Below, piece by piece: positions 1 through 10,697 of a DNA stretch of 64,000 nt (its first letter is position 1; every line of letters starts with the position of its first letter). The stretch spans positions 31,001,154 to 31,065,153 of the forward strand of contig OY744608.1 of the NCBI GenBank assembly GCA_963556255.1, written 5' to 3'. Position numbers and translations under genes: made by a program. The stretch comes from Allolobophora icterica. Its lineage: Eukaryota; Annelida; Clitellata; Crassiclitellata; Lumbricidae. The notes beneath the pieces were generated by a model. The model was not told the DNA's origin, searched no databases, and saw only the letters and a program-made list of their open reading frames with translations.

Positions 1-257
1 TTGCCAGTGGCATTTGGTCTGAATAACATCAGTTCAGGGCTGAGTAAACCCTATCCATTAGTCGTGGCCAATGTGCTGCATCTATAAGCAATGGGAATGA
101 GTAAAAGACTGACAAAAACAAGCTCACTGATTAAATTAAATACAGGTGATAGGAGACAAACTAATAACAGCTGTCACCTGCTAAAATATATATGTATCTT
201 TGAAATGAGTGGTATTTTTCAGCTTCATTACCCCAGAAGATGATCAGTATAAATCAG

Positions 258-331
258 GTGGTGGTGGTGGGGTGGTGGTGTTGGTGGTGTTGGTGGTCGT
301 GGTGTGGTGGGGTGGTGGTGGTGGTGGTGGC
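258..331. repeat. (GGT)n trinucleotide repeat
   Basis: Imperfect GGT/GTG repeat with single-base interruptions. It lies in the sequence upstream of the kinase exon, presumably inside an intron. Nothing else is recognised in 1-257 or 332-590. Confidence 0.9.
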
Positions 332-590
332 AGCAAACTTGTCCAAATGAATCTGACTGAACTTTAACTGATCTTACCTGATTAAGGTTTGGTTTTTGGT
401 GGCCCATCGGTTGATTCCTTGTGCATTAGACATGGGCACCACAGAACAGTGGTTTCATCATTGCCAATTAGTGGTAACTATTCAGAGTGTGATTTATTCA
501 GAGTGTGAGTTATAGTTGGAAGCAGTACGAAACAATGCTGTTGGCAGGAGGATTAAAATATGAGTGGAAATTGTGTAAACCAATGTGGAG

Positions 591-636
<46 letters not shown>

Positions 637-870
637 CTGAGCATTTATATAGCGCCCCTTCAAGGAAACTATTCCCCTTCAAGGAAACTATTCAGAGGCG
701 CTCCCAGCCCAACCCCGGCAAAAGAGAACAGTCTTTAGAGCCGAGAAGAAAGCGGTGGATGAGTCTCGAAGAAGAGACCGCAGCTCAGGAGGAAGCCCAT
801 TCCAAATTGTGGGTCCATCGATGGAGAAAGCATGGTGCTGCGTAACAGCGGTGTATGTGAAAGCAACAGA
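591..870 (-). mobile_element. LINE 3' end (CR1/L2-like ORF2 C-terminus plus tail)
   Basis: Read on the minus strand, the translation contains AFSIDGPTIWNGLPPELR. This matches the 'SF-x-GP-x-WN-x-LP' motif found at the C-terminus of many CR1/L2-type LINE ORF2 proteins. It is followed by a 3' module (GGGGCGCTATATAAAT) and a (TTGA)n tail, seen on the plus strand as (AATC)n at 591-634. The module is partly duplicated at 660-690. Only the last part of the element is present. It lies in the intron before the kinase exon. Confidence 0.75.
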
Positions 871-999
871 GAGAATGGCCTGAACTAATGAATTTCTAGC
901 TTCTCTATGGTAAAAAGTACAGTCTGGCAACAGTGATGGCAAGGTCTTACTGCAAAGCAGTCTCATCATCTAATTATCATGTTTTATCTTCTTCTTTAG

Positions 1000-1740
1000 C
1001 ATAACAAGAACATAATTCACCGAGACTTGAAAGCAGAAAACATCTTTTTTGCGAGTGCTCACGTGGTGAAAATTGGTGACTTTGGATTCAGCACGTGCTG
1101 CAATCCGGACGAGATGCTGAACACGTTTTGTGGCTCACCTCCATACGCGGCTCCAGAACTCTTCCGAGATGACAGCTACTCAGGCTCAGTGGTAGACATC
1201 TGGGCTCTTGGTATTCTGCTCTATTTTATGGTAACCGGCGTGCTTCCATTTCGAGCAGAAACTGTAGGAAAACTGAAAAAATGCATTCTAGATGGTTCCT
1301 ACAGTGTTCCAAATTATGTGTCGGACCAATGTCAGTTTCTAATACGTAACATTCTTAGGCCGGTTCCTGCAGACAGGTTGACAATACAGGAAATCATGAA
1401 CTCAGGGTGGTTGGAGGGTCAACAATTTCCTGAAGCCGTCGAACCATACTTACTTCCAAACGACACAAGCGAACCAAGGGATGAGGAACTCGAGGCACGT
1501 AGGAAGCTGGAGGAAATGGGAATTTCAGGGGATCACTTGCGGTCTGCTCACGGAAAGCAATCTCGAAGTAGCATAACTGGAACGTATAACATAATTCTGC
1601 ATCGAATACAGAAAAGTAAGTACGAAGTGGAAAATCAGCTGGCAGAATCAGTCGAGGTGACGCAGAGAAATGGAAGGCAAACATCTCCCAAACAGTCTTA
1701 CCATGAGAAGAAACCGTCGAAACTGTGCATTATACTTTGA
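1000..1740 (+). CDS. NIM1K: NIM1-type serine/threonine kinase, last coding exon (partial gene)
   Basis: This is the C-terminal half (246 residues) of an AMPK-related Ser/Thr kinase. The rest of the gene lies left of the window. The exon follows a pyrimidine-rich acceptor ending in AG at 998-999 and ends at TGA 1738-1740. It shows the catalytic loop HRDLKAEN (residues 7-14), DFG (27-29), an activation segment [14 protein letters not shown] with the Thr that LKB1 phosphorylates in this family, and then subdomains IX-XI. Downstream are a UBA-like stretch ([12 protein letters not shown]) and a [16 protein letters not shown] block. From memory, human NIM1K has a closely similar activation loop, the SSITG-Y-IILHR block and a C-terminus ending in Cys-x-Ile-Leu. 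Here the protein ends KLCIIL, which fits a CaaX prenylation signal. Assignment to NIM1 rather than MARK or SNRK rests on these blocks. The kinase activity is inferred from the family. Confidence 0.9.
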   Translation, partial: HNKNIIHRDLKAENIFFASAHVVKIGDFGFSTCCNPDEMLNTFCGSPPYAAPELFRDDSYSGSVVDIWALGILLYFMVTGVLPFRAETVGKLKKCILDGSYSVPNYVSDQCQFLIRNILRPVPADRLTIQEIMNSGWLEGQQFPEAVEPYLLPNDTSEPRDEELEARRKLEEMGISGDHLRSAHGKQSRSSITGTYNIILHRIQKSKYEVENQLAESVEVTQRNGRQTSPKQSYHEKKPSKLCIIL

Positions 1741-2440
1741 TGGTAACCGCGTTTTAAAAATAGCACCAGGTTAAACATGATAACCATTTGTGATAAGTTT
1801 TATTTATTGGGCATCTTTGTTTTGATTTGTGTGATATTTGAGTAAAACAAGGATATTTTATTGAGTTGTTTGTTTTTTCTGAGTATGAGTGAAGTCTGAT
1901 ATTAGTATTACATTGTATTAATATATTTGCATGCAGGATTTGGTCTTCTTTTTTTTTCCTCATAGTCAGCCATTTGTGTGTATTTGGCATAACTCCTGTT
2001 TAATCATGTGTTGTCAGACAATAACTGTATAACTCTGAAAAACCTGAATGCTCCATTAAGAAATATATATATAAAAGCTGATGTAGTTAAGTTTACGTTA
2101 ATGCATTTAAGTTAAGCAGTTATTTACTGGCAGTGAAATATGTTTAACAAAGCCATACTTTTTTTCGTATTTTTGATGTATTAATTTTATGACTGCAAAC
2201 TATAGATTAAACTGTTTGATGTTTGTGAAATTTTTAGCATTGTTTTGCTTTTAGCACACCCTTAACATGTTTATCATTGTCAGGAGAGTGTGACAAAGTC
2301 AATCCCATTGTATAGGGGATTATAGGTCAATTATAGGTCAATTGTTGGTCCTTCAAGAGACTGCTCTTGTGATGTCAACCATTTTAGCATTCAGAGACAA
2401 TTCTTCATCATAACGACAACTTTGTGTGGCTCATTCATTT

Positions 2441-2446
2441 AATAAA
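2441..2446 (+). promoter_or_regulatory. Candidate polyadenylation signal for the kinase gene
   Basis: This is a canonical AATAAA, one of a few AATAAA hexamers between the kinase stop and the convergent gene. Other plus-strand candidates lie near 2787 and 3864, so the site actually used is not determined. Confidence 0.35.
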
Positions 2447-3745
2447 GTGAGGCTGGATTTGCAATGGTATTTGGGGTTTGACTCTCAGGCCAAAAGCAAC
2501 CCCTGGTCATGTTCATCATCTCTGCCCCCACAGACTCCGAGCAAAGTTCAATAGCATTATTATATTTCATATTAAACCTCTACATTGAATAATGCACAGT
2601 TCAAAACCAAAAATGTCATCAACAGACTTATCCTGCACAAGTCTGGATCCTTAATTGAAGTCCCTCACATCCTTAATTTTTTACCAACGCCTGGCACAAA
2701 AATTTCACAGATCCAATTACTGAATAAATACATGGACTCAAAACATTCAACTTTGCTATAGTGTGATAACAATGATGCAATTTTTAATAAAAAATTCTAC
2801 CTAACTACAATCAATCAAACCAGCCTTGCAGCCTTGACAGACATGCCAAATTGTCTTTGCATGTGTAAAACTGCCAGAGCTGGCTATTGTTGACCACTGT
2901 TATTAAAATAACGTAATTGATTTCATTATCACCTGTTTAAAAATCATAATTTCATCTTAAATTAAAATTTGGCATACATTCCTTTCTCTGTTCTATTTAT
3001 TAGTGACAGCATCATCATCGTCGTCATAATATATTCCTGACACCAGCCATTAGGCACTGAGACTGCAAATGAATAACATTCAGTTGTCTGTCAAGTACAA
3101 TGCTTTTTGTGTCAGTTTGTGCCTAAAGGATAATGAATTTTTTTTAATTCTATTGTTCCCCTATTACGCCTTCTCTGACATGATAACATAGCTTTAGCGA
3201 TATTTAGGAAACATGACCTGTAATGTAATTGGAAAACCTCAGTAGTACTGACAACATGGAACTGTGACAGACATCAGCAAACACCATAGTCTCCAAACAT
3301 TGCAGAAGCATAAAAAATTATGTAGCATAAGGGTTATTATTTTAATTTGTACTGGGCAACCCATTCCAGAGCAAATAAAATCTAGAGTTCATGATTATTT
3401 AAAAAGTGGCTCTTGTAAAACTGAAAGTGAATCACACTTTTTTTTCTTTATGATAAAAGTTACAAAGTCATCTACGGGTGTTAAAGCTTGTAAGTGATAG
3501 AATCATAGAAACTTAAATTGCAAACTGGTAGAAAGTAGAAAACTAAAGATAGCGTTAATCATTGCAAACCCATATAATTTTTTTCCAGACCAATTTGACA
3601 ACAGTTGACTTTGTAGCTAGATGTCATTTCTGATTTGATGCCCTTGTTGCACTATCTAAAACCTTGTCTTAGAAGCTGATAAATAGTTTTGTTCATTAGA
3701 CCTTCATTTTATGATCAGATCTTTGTATAGCATTGTGGAATTGAA

Positions 3746-3751
3746 TTTATT
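3746..3751 (-). promoter_or_regulatory. Candidate polyadenylation signal for the F-box gene
   Basis: TTTATT on the plus strand reads AATAAA on the minus strand, about 155 bases beyond the F-box stop codon. That is a plausible 3' UTR length. Confidence 0.4.
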
Positions 3752-3904
3752 ATATAAATATTCAGTATTATTTGTCAACTCTGCTTAGCATATTTCTAGC
3801 TCAACTTTACAGAACATTATTTCATTCAAATTATAGGCTCACATGTACTGAAGCGCATGCAAATAAACAGACGTGATGACTAGCATAAATAGAAACTAAA
3901 CAAT

Positions 3905-5200
3905 CTATAATAATAATCTGTGTTGAAGAGTGGTCACTGAAACAGATTTGTGAATAACACATGGGCAGCTTTTCATTAGGATGCTTTCAAGTTCATTGTT
4001 TCTGTTTGTGCACCAGTCTTTATGAAGACTATGTCCGTTAATACAGTGGAGTTTTGGGGTACCTACACGCAGTATGTGGTAGAGGCAAGGCATAGACGTG
4101 TTGCAGAAACCATTTGCAATAAGGACGTGGCCAGTTATCAGATTAACCCACAACTCTTTTAGGTTGGGCAAATTAACTTCATATATGCTAAGTCCTGCAC
4201 ATCCAGTTAGATTAAGATACTCCAGTGTTCTTGCGGCTATCCGAAATGTAGATATTTCTGATCCAGTTCCTAGGCACACTGTCAACGTCAGGTGTTTCAG
4301 TCTTGGTACAGATGTTAAGACTTTGTCAAGCAAGTTCTGTTCGAATTTTGGTTGAGGGACGAAATAGCTATCTAACTCAAGCATCTCTAAGTACTTGAGT
4401 CGTCCAAGAGCACAGATTGATGATGAAGACCAATCAAATGGCAGTGATATGCTTGATACCTTTGTGGCTGATGCGGTGAAGTGGTCAAAGAATGCGGCAA
4501 ACTGACGCTGTCGTCTGCGACAGTGATACCTTAGATCATTGCAACTGTACGTTGACTGTGCGGTCCTTTCACAAGGAAAAGACTTTGCAGGCGTTTCCTT
4601 CCAGTTCAACTCTGCCACTTTCAGGTCTTGAATTCGAACTGAAGACAGAAACTTATTCAGAACGAGTAGCCACATGTCCTGTGAATCTGCGATGTCAAAT
4701 GCAAAACGCAGCCGTCTCACGTTGGGCCTTATTCTTATAACGTGGTCCAGATATTTCTCAACTCTTTCCTTGTACGACTTATAGCATGCTTTACTAGTGC
4801 ATCGCTGGCAAGAACATGTACACAGGAAGCTCAACTTTGTGAGATCAACATCATTCCACAGACTTGGAGTGCTAGCAATGGCATTCCATTCCATGCAAAC
4901 CAAACCAACTCTGCCCCGTTCCTGCACAGTGAGATATGAGAATACACTGAGTTTGCAATCGAACGGTAAGTTCTGAAAGTTGCAAGTTTGATTAGGGCTG
5001 ACCTGTGCTTGATGAGAAGTAAGAATGTCCTTACATTTCATTCCATCAACAGGTTTTTCTTTTCTTTTCTTGTGCGTAGTCTCTGTAGAAGGCACATCTG
5101 ATGACATATCTGTAGAACTAGAGAAACAGCAGCGAAAACTGTTCAGAAGACTTTTTACCATCTGAAGACAGCTTCTAGGTATCTTTATAGACGGAACCAT
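3905..5200 (-). CDS. F-box / leucine-rich-repeat-like protein
   Basis: This is a single-exon open frame of 431 residues starting at ATG 5200. The frame is open a few codons further upstream, but without an ATG. An F-box motif (about residues 75-120) contains NLPFDCKLSVFSYL, RVGLVCMEWNAIA and SLWNDVDL, which is the pattern that binds SKP1 in SCF ubiquitin ligases. A Cys-rich stretch follows (CTCSCQRC, about residues 127-134), which may bind metal. The rest has spaced leucine-rich segments such as LRLKYLEMLEL-type and LEYLNLTGC motifs, typical of the substrate-binding half of FBXL-like proteins. The basic segment HKKRKEK lies near residues 43-48. On the minus strand a good acceptor (TTGTTCTTGCAG) lies just upstream at about 5244, so the 5' UTR is probably spliced. 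I do not recognise the specific family member. SCF function is inferred from the F-box. Confidence 0.85.
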   Translation of the reverse strand: MVPSIKIPRSCLQMVKSLLNSFRCCFSSSTDMSSDVPSTETTHKKRKEKPVDGMKCKDILTSHQAQVSPNQTCNFQNLPFDCKLSVFSYLTVQERGRVGLVCMEWNAIASTPSLWNDVDLTKLSFLCTCSCQRCTSKACYKSYKERVEKYLDHVIRIRPNVRRLRFAFDIADSQDMWLLVLNKFLSSVRIQDLKVAELNWKETPAKSFPCERTAQSTYSCNDLRYHCRRRQRQFAAFFDHFTASATKVSSISLPFDWSSSSICALGRLKYLEMLELDSYFVPQPKFEQNLLDKVLTSVPRLKHLTLTVCLGTGSEISTFRIAARTLEYLNLTGCAGLSIYEVNLPNLKELWVNLITGHVLIANGFCNTSMPCLYHILRVGTPKLHCINGHSLHKDWCTNRNNELESILMKSCPCVIHKSVSVTTLQHRLLL

Positions 5201-5280
5201 AGTTGGCAAGGGATGAGTGGGCTCTTGGACACTGCACTCTCACCTGCAAGAACAAACAAAAATTACTGTCAAAGCTGTCC

Positions 5281-5350
5281 AATATATATATATATACATA
5301 TATTTATATATATACGTATATACATATATATATATATCGATGTATATATC
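5281..5350. repeat. (TA)n-rich microsatellite
   Basis: Interrupted TATA/TACATA repeat just upstream of the F-box coding exon, within its presumed 5' intron. Confidence 0.8.
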
Positions 5351-5488
5351 GTATATTCAGAAATTACAAGCGGACGCAACTTGTTTACGAAATCAGACCA
5401 CACAGTTAAGATGTTTAATCCTGGGCGATTTAACCAGTGTGGAAATAGATGTTTATTTTTTTGCAATCGAATATGTGGATGATTCCTC

Positions 5489-5807
5489 CAGGAACGTCAT
5501 TTCAGCTTTTTCCAGGGGGAAAAGAGGTGAAAAAATTTTTCGTGCTCATTTTTTTTTACCATGTGAGAGACAACAGTACACTGTGTCCCCCACTGTTAAA
5601 GGTGTGGTTCTTGTCCCCCTCGACCGCTCGGGATTGCTGCCCATGTTTGTATTAAGTCTACATTTCCAAAACTGTAAGCCATTGCTGCAAATGAGTCTCT
5701 TTTTTTACCCCTTTCTTCTTCCTCCTTTTCTTTTTGACATCTTTTTTCTATTTTTTGCAAAAATTGGGGGGCAAATGCCCCCTTGCCCCCTCCAAATGGC
5801 GTCCCTG
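5489..5807. mobile_element. Non-autonomous hAT-like MITE with 8-bp TSD
   Basis: The ends are CAGGAACGTCATTT and, inverted, CAGGGACGCCATTT. Identical 8-bp flanks GATTCCTC occur at 5481-5488 and 5808-5815. An 8-bp duplication with CAG-type termini is characteristic of hAT transposition. The 319-bp interior is non-coding and contains T-rich and G/C-run stretches. Confidence 0.88.
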
Positions 5808-5815
5808 GATTCCTC

Positions 5816-7100
5816 CAGATTAATATTATACTCCTATAAAGGACCCTCAATATAAAGTTCTGGTCATGTACAATGTTGTACAATGTCCATTTTTGTCCAT
5901 CTCATGATTATGTGGAATATCCCTGTCAGCATGTTCATGAGCATTAGATGGGACCCCAATTGGTTCTATATGGGACCCATATTGGAATATGGGTACTATA
6001 CGGGCTCATGTGGGCATGTGGAAGGGATACGACTGAGCGAGAACTAATGAATTTAGGAAACTGATGCTCCCTTACCGTTACAGATCTAAATGAGAAATGG
6101 AGACTTTTCTTTGGTAGTGGATTGAAGTCTGAAATCCTGATTACAACAAGAGATGCGTGTTCACTGGTACTCGCCAGTTGCACTGCCTTGGGACAAGAGC
6201 AACTGATTTAGTCACTGATCCCATACTTCCAAGCATTAGATGGGATCCCTAAGTTCAGCCATTCATGTCAACATGCCCAAAATAGTCATTGGTTGTTAAC
6301 CTCTCCCTGATTACTGGGATCTTTTCACCTCAACTATTCTATCAAAAACTAATTTAAGCTATATCCATAATGGATTTATGCTTAAAATTTAAATGATGCA
6401 TCCATCAAACTCCCATCTTTTGATCCATCCATCCATTATTCCTGTATTACTGTATAACTATTCATTAAAGAGTTTACATGTACATCACTTACCAGGATGT
6501 CTTTAGCAGTAAAACCAAACTGAAATGCAGTCCAGGTTAGAAATGCTTTAAATTTAAAGGTTTATTTTACGTAAACAATGGATTGAGGTCAATGTGATAA
6601 GTTATCAGTCTGTCTGTAGTCCTCGGGGACATAGCAAGAAGATGCAGAAATTGCATCACCTATAGGGGAATAGTATCACCAACAGCAGATAGGTCCAACT
6701 GTTTGGCTCAGCAACCCTCCATTCTCCCACCCCTTCATCGGCCTGCACCCTAGAACACTATACCACACACTGCACCAGTCTGATGGTAGGACTTGGTTTG
6801 CTATTGTTAAATTGCGGCCAAAGTTCATCTTGATTAAACCTCAACCTTAAGCCGACCTTGAAGTTATTTTCATCAAATGGGTCACCAGATGTTATTTTAA
6901 GGATAAGAAAGCACAAACGTTAAAAAAAGCAGCCAGGGACACTTTTAAATCATTCTCAGGTTCATCAGGGTCACCTACAGTACAGTCACAAGATAAAACA
7001 TTTAGGCCCATGTAGCTGAGTCACTGCAACCTATATGTTAATACTGACACATGCTGTTTTATAATTATTATTAGGCCTACTATTAGTAGGCTTATTATTA
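5816..7100. other. Intergenic sequence, no gene recognised
   Basis: No coding region or complete element is recognised. The part around 5920-6030 contains 'gggaccc-atatgg' direct repeats resembling those at 48885-48975, so it is probably an old repeat copy. Confidence 0.5.
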
Positions 7101-7101
7101 G

Positions 7102-7105
7102 GCCT

Positions 7106-7141
<36 letters not shown>

Positions 7142-7142
7142 C

Positions 7143-7174
<32 letters not shown>

Positions 7175-7175
7175 A

Positions 7176-7247
<72 letters not shown>

Positions 7248-7253
7248 TATTAC
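7102..7253. repeat. (TTA)n microsatellite
   Basis: Long ATT/TTA trinucleotide tract with a few TCA interruptions. Confidence 0.95.
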
Positions 7254-7274
7254 TCTATATTGTTTGGAAAGGTT

Positions 7275-7460
7275 TATTAATGTTGAGATGGTCGCTCTTC
7301 GGCTCCGGGCAACAACGACATAGTGCCCCGGAAGGCGACCTCATTGAAGCGCTGAATTGTCACTGAAAGGCGCTGAAAAAGGAAAGTCGATTCGCGAGTG
7401 TCTCCCGTGACCTCGGAAAGGCGACGGCCCATCTCGGTGATGAAGGCGAGGCCCTCTCTG
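7275..7460 (-). mobile_element. Fragment of a repeat-encoded ORF between two (TTA)n tracts
   Basis: The minus strand reads an open frame containing GRRLSEVTGDTRESTFLFQRL and SVTIQRFNEVAF. This style is familiar to me from repetitive-element proteins of marine invertebrates, but I cannot name the family. The segment is more GC-rich than its surroundings and is bracketed on both sides by (TTA)n, consistent with insertion into, or seeding of, a microsatellite. Confidence 0.4.
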
Positions 7461-7536
<76 letters not shown>

Positions 7537-7537
7537 C
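7461..7537. repeat. (TTA)n microsatellite, second tract
   Basis: Uninterrupted ATT repeat directly abutting the GC-richer fragment to its left. Confidence 0.95.
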
Positions 7538-7723
7538 CATTAGCATAATACTTTGCAATTAAGAATGTAACAATTTATGCTACCACCTGTACAACATTAC
7601 TTTGTATTTGGGAGACTCTACATAGCCGGACCCATGTGGTTCCTTTTGAGTTCTGCCTTTGATGCCTGTTTATGTGAACTGGATCGTGTGTAAAATTTTA
7701 AGTTTTTGGTGATCAATAATGTA

Positions 7724-7985
<262 letters not shown>

Positions 7986-8099
7986 GTCTACTACTACTAT
8001 TAAACGGTTGCCATGTTACATAACATTGCTCTACAGTTAAATACAGAGTCTATACAGTGATGCATGTGGGGAAGAGAAACAACGAATTTTCATATGAAA

Positions 8100-8445
8100 T
8101 GGGGGTAAGGTATTGAAAGTGAGTGACGAAGAAATGGACTTGGAGTGGTTATGCACAAAAGTGAAAAACCGTCTAGATAATGTGCTGAAGCATCAAAAAG
8201 GGTTAACTCAACTTTAGCTATGATAAGAAGGACAGTAGTCACCAGAGACAAAGATACAATAATGAGGTTATACAGATTCCAAGGAAAAAGACACAAAGGC
8301 AGACCAAGACTGCGCTGGATAGATAATATAACTGAGGACATAACATCACTTGGACTAACACTAAGGGGGCAGTAGACTTGACAAATGACCAAGGACAATG
8401 GAGATCATTTATTCTTACCCATCGCCGTCAAATGGGAACTGATGA
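8100..8445 (+). mobile_element. LINE ORF2 C-terminal fragment
   Basis: The plus strand encodes GKRHKGRPRLRWIDNI followed by LGLTL and, in a shifted frame, a QWRSFI block. This matches the 'GRPRxRWxDxI...LGL...WR' signature at the end of many LINE (RTE/jockey-type) ORF2 proteins. Frames are broken. It ends in a short GATGATGATGA tail at about 8437-8450, the usual microsatellite-like tail of such elements. Confidence 0.65.
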
Positions 8446-8825
8446 TGATGAAGGTTACAGTCCCTATGGTGTATATATATACCTCTAGAAACTGTCGAAG
8501 TCAGTCGACCGATGAAAAAAGTTTACACCGAAGCAGCCATCAAGTAACACCGCAGATGTAACGACTTCGATATTTAACATAAAATGATCGGTACCTCGAG
8601 ACGAACACAAAGATAGCCTAACCTATGAACCGTGATGATGTCAGCTGCGGTTATATGACGTTGGAAAAGATTACGTCAGCTGTGGTTATATGCCACCTGC
8701 CATCTTGCGTGATTATAGCTAAAGCCTTATGATTTAATGTAGGCCTACACAGTCACCACATTTCAGTCAACTGAGACATGCAGGAAAAGCCTTAAATACG
8801 AGCTCGTATCATCGTATGCCTACAT

Positions 8826-9053
8826 GGGCGTAACTTTGGTCAAAAAAGTGGAGGGTATCAATTTCTTACATACACGAAGCAAGGCGGAGACTGCGATCTC
8901 TGGGAAGGCACAATAATAAAATATTAATTGGCATTGTTCAAAAAGTGGGGGTACGGTACCCCTCAGTCCAAAATGTGGGGGTACGGTACCCCAGTCCAAA
9001 AAGTAGGGGGGTAAGGGTACCTCCTCGTACCTTCACAAATTACGCCTATGTAA
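8826..9053. mobile_element. hAT-like MITE, GGCGTAACTTTGG family
   Basis: It starts CATGGGCGTAACTTTGG and ends AATTACGCCTATG, matching the copies at 22766-22953 and 24858-25478. Inside are the family's 'cttacatacacgaagcaagg' segment and repeated 'aaagtgggggtacggtaccc' units. I do not see a clean target-site duplication at this copy. Confidence 0.75.
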
Positions 9054-9102
9054 TGTGTAGCTGTGTTATGTAAGCATTAGATGCATTGATTGTGTAGATA
9101 GG

Positions 9103-9465
9103 CATAGGCGTAGACTCTAGGGTGCAGCCGGGCACGTGCCCCCCCCCCCAACCGAGGATGGGGCATTGCCTCTGCCCCAAAAAATCGACAGGAGAATTTC
9201 TTGAAATATTGAAATATTATGTTTCAACATAGACAAACTTCTTCAAAAAGAGAGACAATTAAAGAACTGTAATATTACCAGAAATTCATAATTAAAACAA
9301 AGATATATTTATATCTTCAATATGAAACAAATTTATCTGTAAACAAGACGCACCCTTTCGTACGTATTACGTAACAACGGAAGCGCACATGATGTCTGAG
9401 ACTCGCTGATTGTCCAGACCTCCATGTCCCCCTCCTCCCCCTCAGGTTTACCGTTTACGCCACTG
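9103..9465. mobile_element. hAT-like MITE, GGCGTAGACT family (short copy)
   Basis: The ends are CATAGGCGTAGACTCT and, inverted, CAGTGGCGTAAACGG. A perfect 8-bp duplication TAGATAGG lies at 9095-9102 and 9466-9473. The interior matches the 29108-29789 copy but is shorter, so it is internally deleted. Confidence 0.9.
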
Positions 9466-9473
9466 TAGATAGG

Positions 9474-9865
9474 TGATATGATTAGGCCTAAATGAATTAA
9501 TTAATTGCCAGCATCTTAAAGCTAGCATCATATAGTATAAAATTCACACATAAGGTTTGGGGAAGACGATTTTCCGTGCTGGATTATTTTATACGATGTA
9601 AAACAGGGAACTACGCATAGATAATTCAAATCTTAACCGTCGACGCAGGATCGGCTGCTCAGATGTGTCCCGAGTTTGCCGCGTCTTGGAGCTGAACGCT
9701 GCAAAGAACAGCAGGCCTACAATTCGTCCGCTCCTGATCGTTTCGTGGGAGAGTTTAAACGAGTTTGGTCAGTTAAGTGAAAGCTTAGAGTATGTCATGG
9801 TATAGGCCTAATAGTAAAAAAGTTAAGTAGTTTTAATTAATTAGAACGTACAGTCAACATTGTAA
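9474..9865. other. Intergenic, nothing recognised
   Basis: AT-rich sequence without a recognised gene or repeat. Confidence 0.4.
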
Positions 9866-10240
9866 CTTTGCCGCCATGCTGATGTTGCCCTGTTTTCGGC
9901 AGTCCTTTGCAATCCAGGTCATGTCATGCACGAGCTGCTTCCACCTGTTAAGCGGAGGGTTTATGGTTTAAGGCCTAGATCCCATGACAGGGCTTTACCG
10001 CAAACCGACAACAGCATGAGAAAACCTTTATTGTCAGAATGCTGTATACTTACTAACCAACTGGACCTATGCTATATATATATACATATATATATACATT
10101 ATTATGGTTAATGCTATGTATATATACCAATGTATGTTTGTTTATTAACTTTAGAAGATCTATTCAACAGACGTTGTTCACAAGAGTGCTGTTTGGCAGC
10201 TGGTTTAATAAAGAATATACTTACTTACTTACTTACTTAA
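9866..10240 (+). mobile_element. LINE ORF2 C-terminal fragment with (ACTT)n tail
   Basis: The plus strand reads HELLPPVKRRVYGLRPRSHD and RKPLLSECCI. This resembles the 'LLPP-x-YxLRxRxHxxxLP' block near the ORF2 C-terminus of CR1/L2-type LINEs. It is followed by a 3' UTR with ATTTAATAAAGAATA and a tail (TACT)n at about 10220-10240. It is 5' truncated, and a TA-rich microsatellite has expanded at 10073-10130. Confidence 0.6.
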
Positions 10241-10697
10241 CATTTCATGCCATAATTGTACGACTTGAAATGGCACTCTCTTGATTCTTATTTATTAAAA
10301 AAATTAAAACTGAAATAACTGAACGATTTTCTTTGCTATGTTACTATATCCATTGCTGTGTTAATGATAGGGGCATTTGTTTCAAAGTTACGAGCCTAAG
10401 ATCCAACGCCAGTAGTCCCTACACGTTACAATAACTCACAAACTGAGGTTTTGTGTTATTGTTACCTTAGGGCCTAACTGCATTTTCGCCAGACATTATA
10501 CAGTCCATTGTTATACGGCGGCTGTGGCCGATCAGATCAAAAGACGTTACTTAAGTTCACCGACTATGCAAATAACTGCATGTGTCACAGCCCCACAGGT
10601 CTCTGCGCGTGAGGGCTCCGGTTCACGTGTCCATTTCAGAGATTGTATCGGGGCCTATAATATTATGTGGGACGCGGTAGTGTAGCGATATGTTCTG

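Larger units (their letters stand above)
1741..3904. other. Convergent 3' region between kinase and F-box genes
   Basis: AT-rich non-coding sequence lies between two tail-to-tail genes. No repeated element or coding sequence is recognised. It probably holds the 3' UTRs of both. A plus-strand AATAAA lies at 2441-2446, about 700 bases after the kinase stop. A minus-strand AATAAA (TTTATT at 3746-3751) lies about 155 bases after the F-box stop. Confidence 0.6.
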
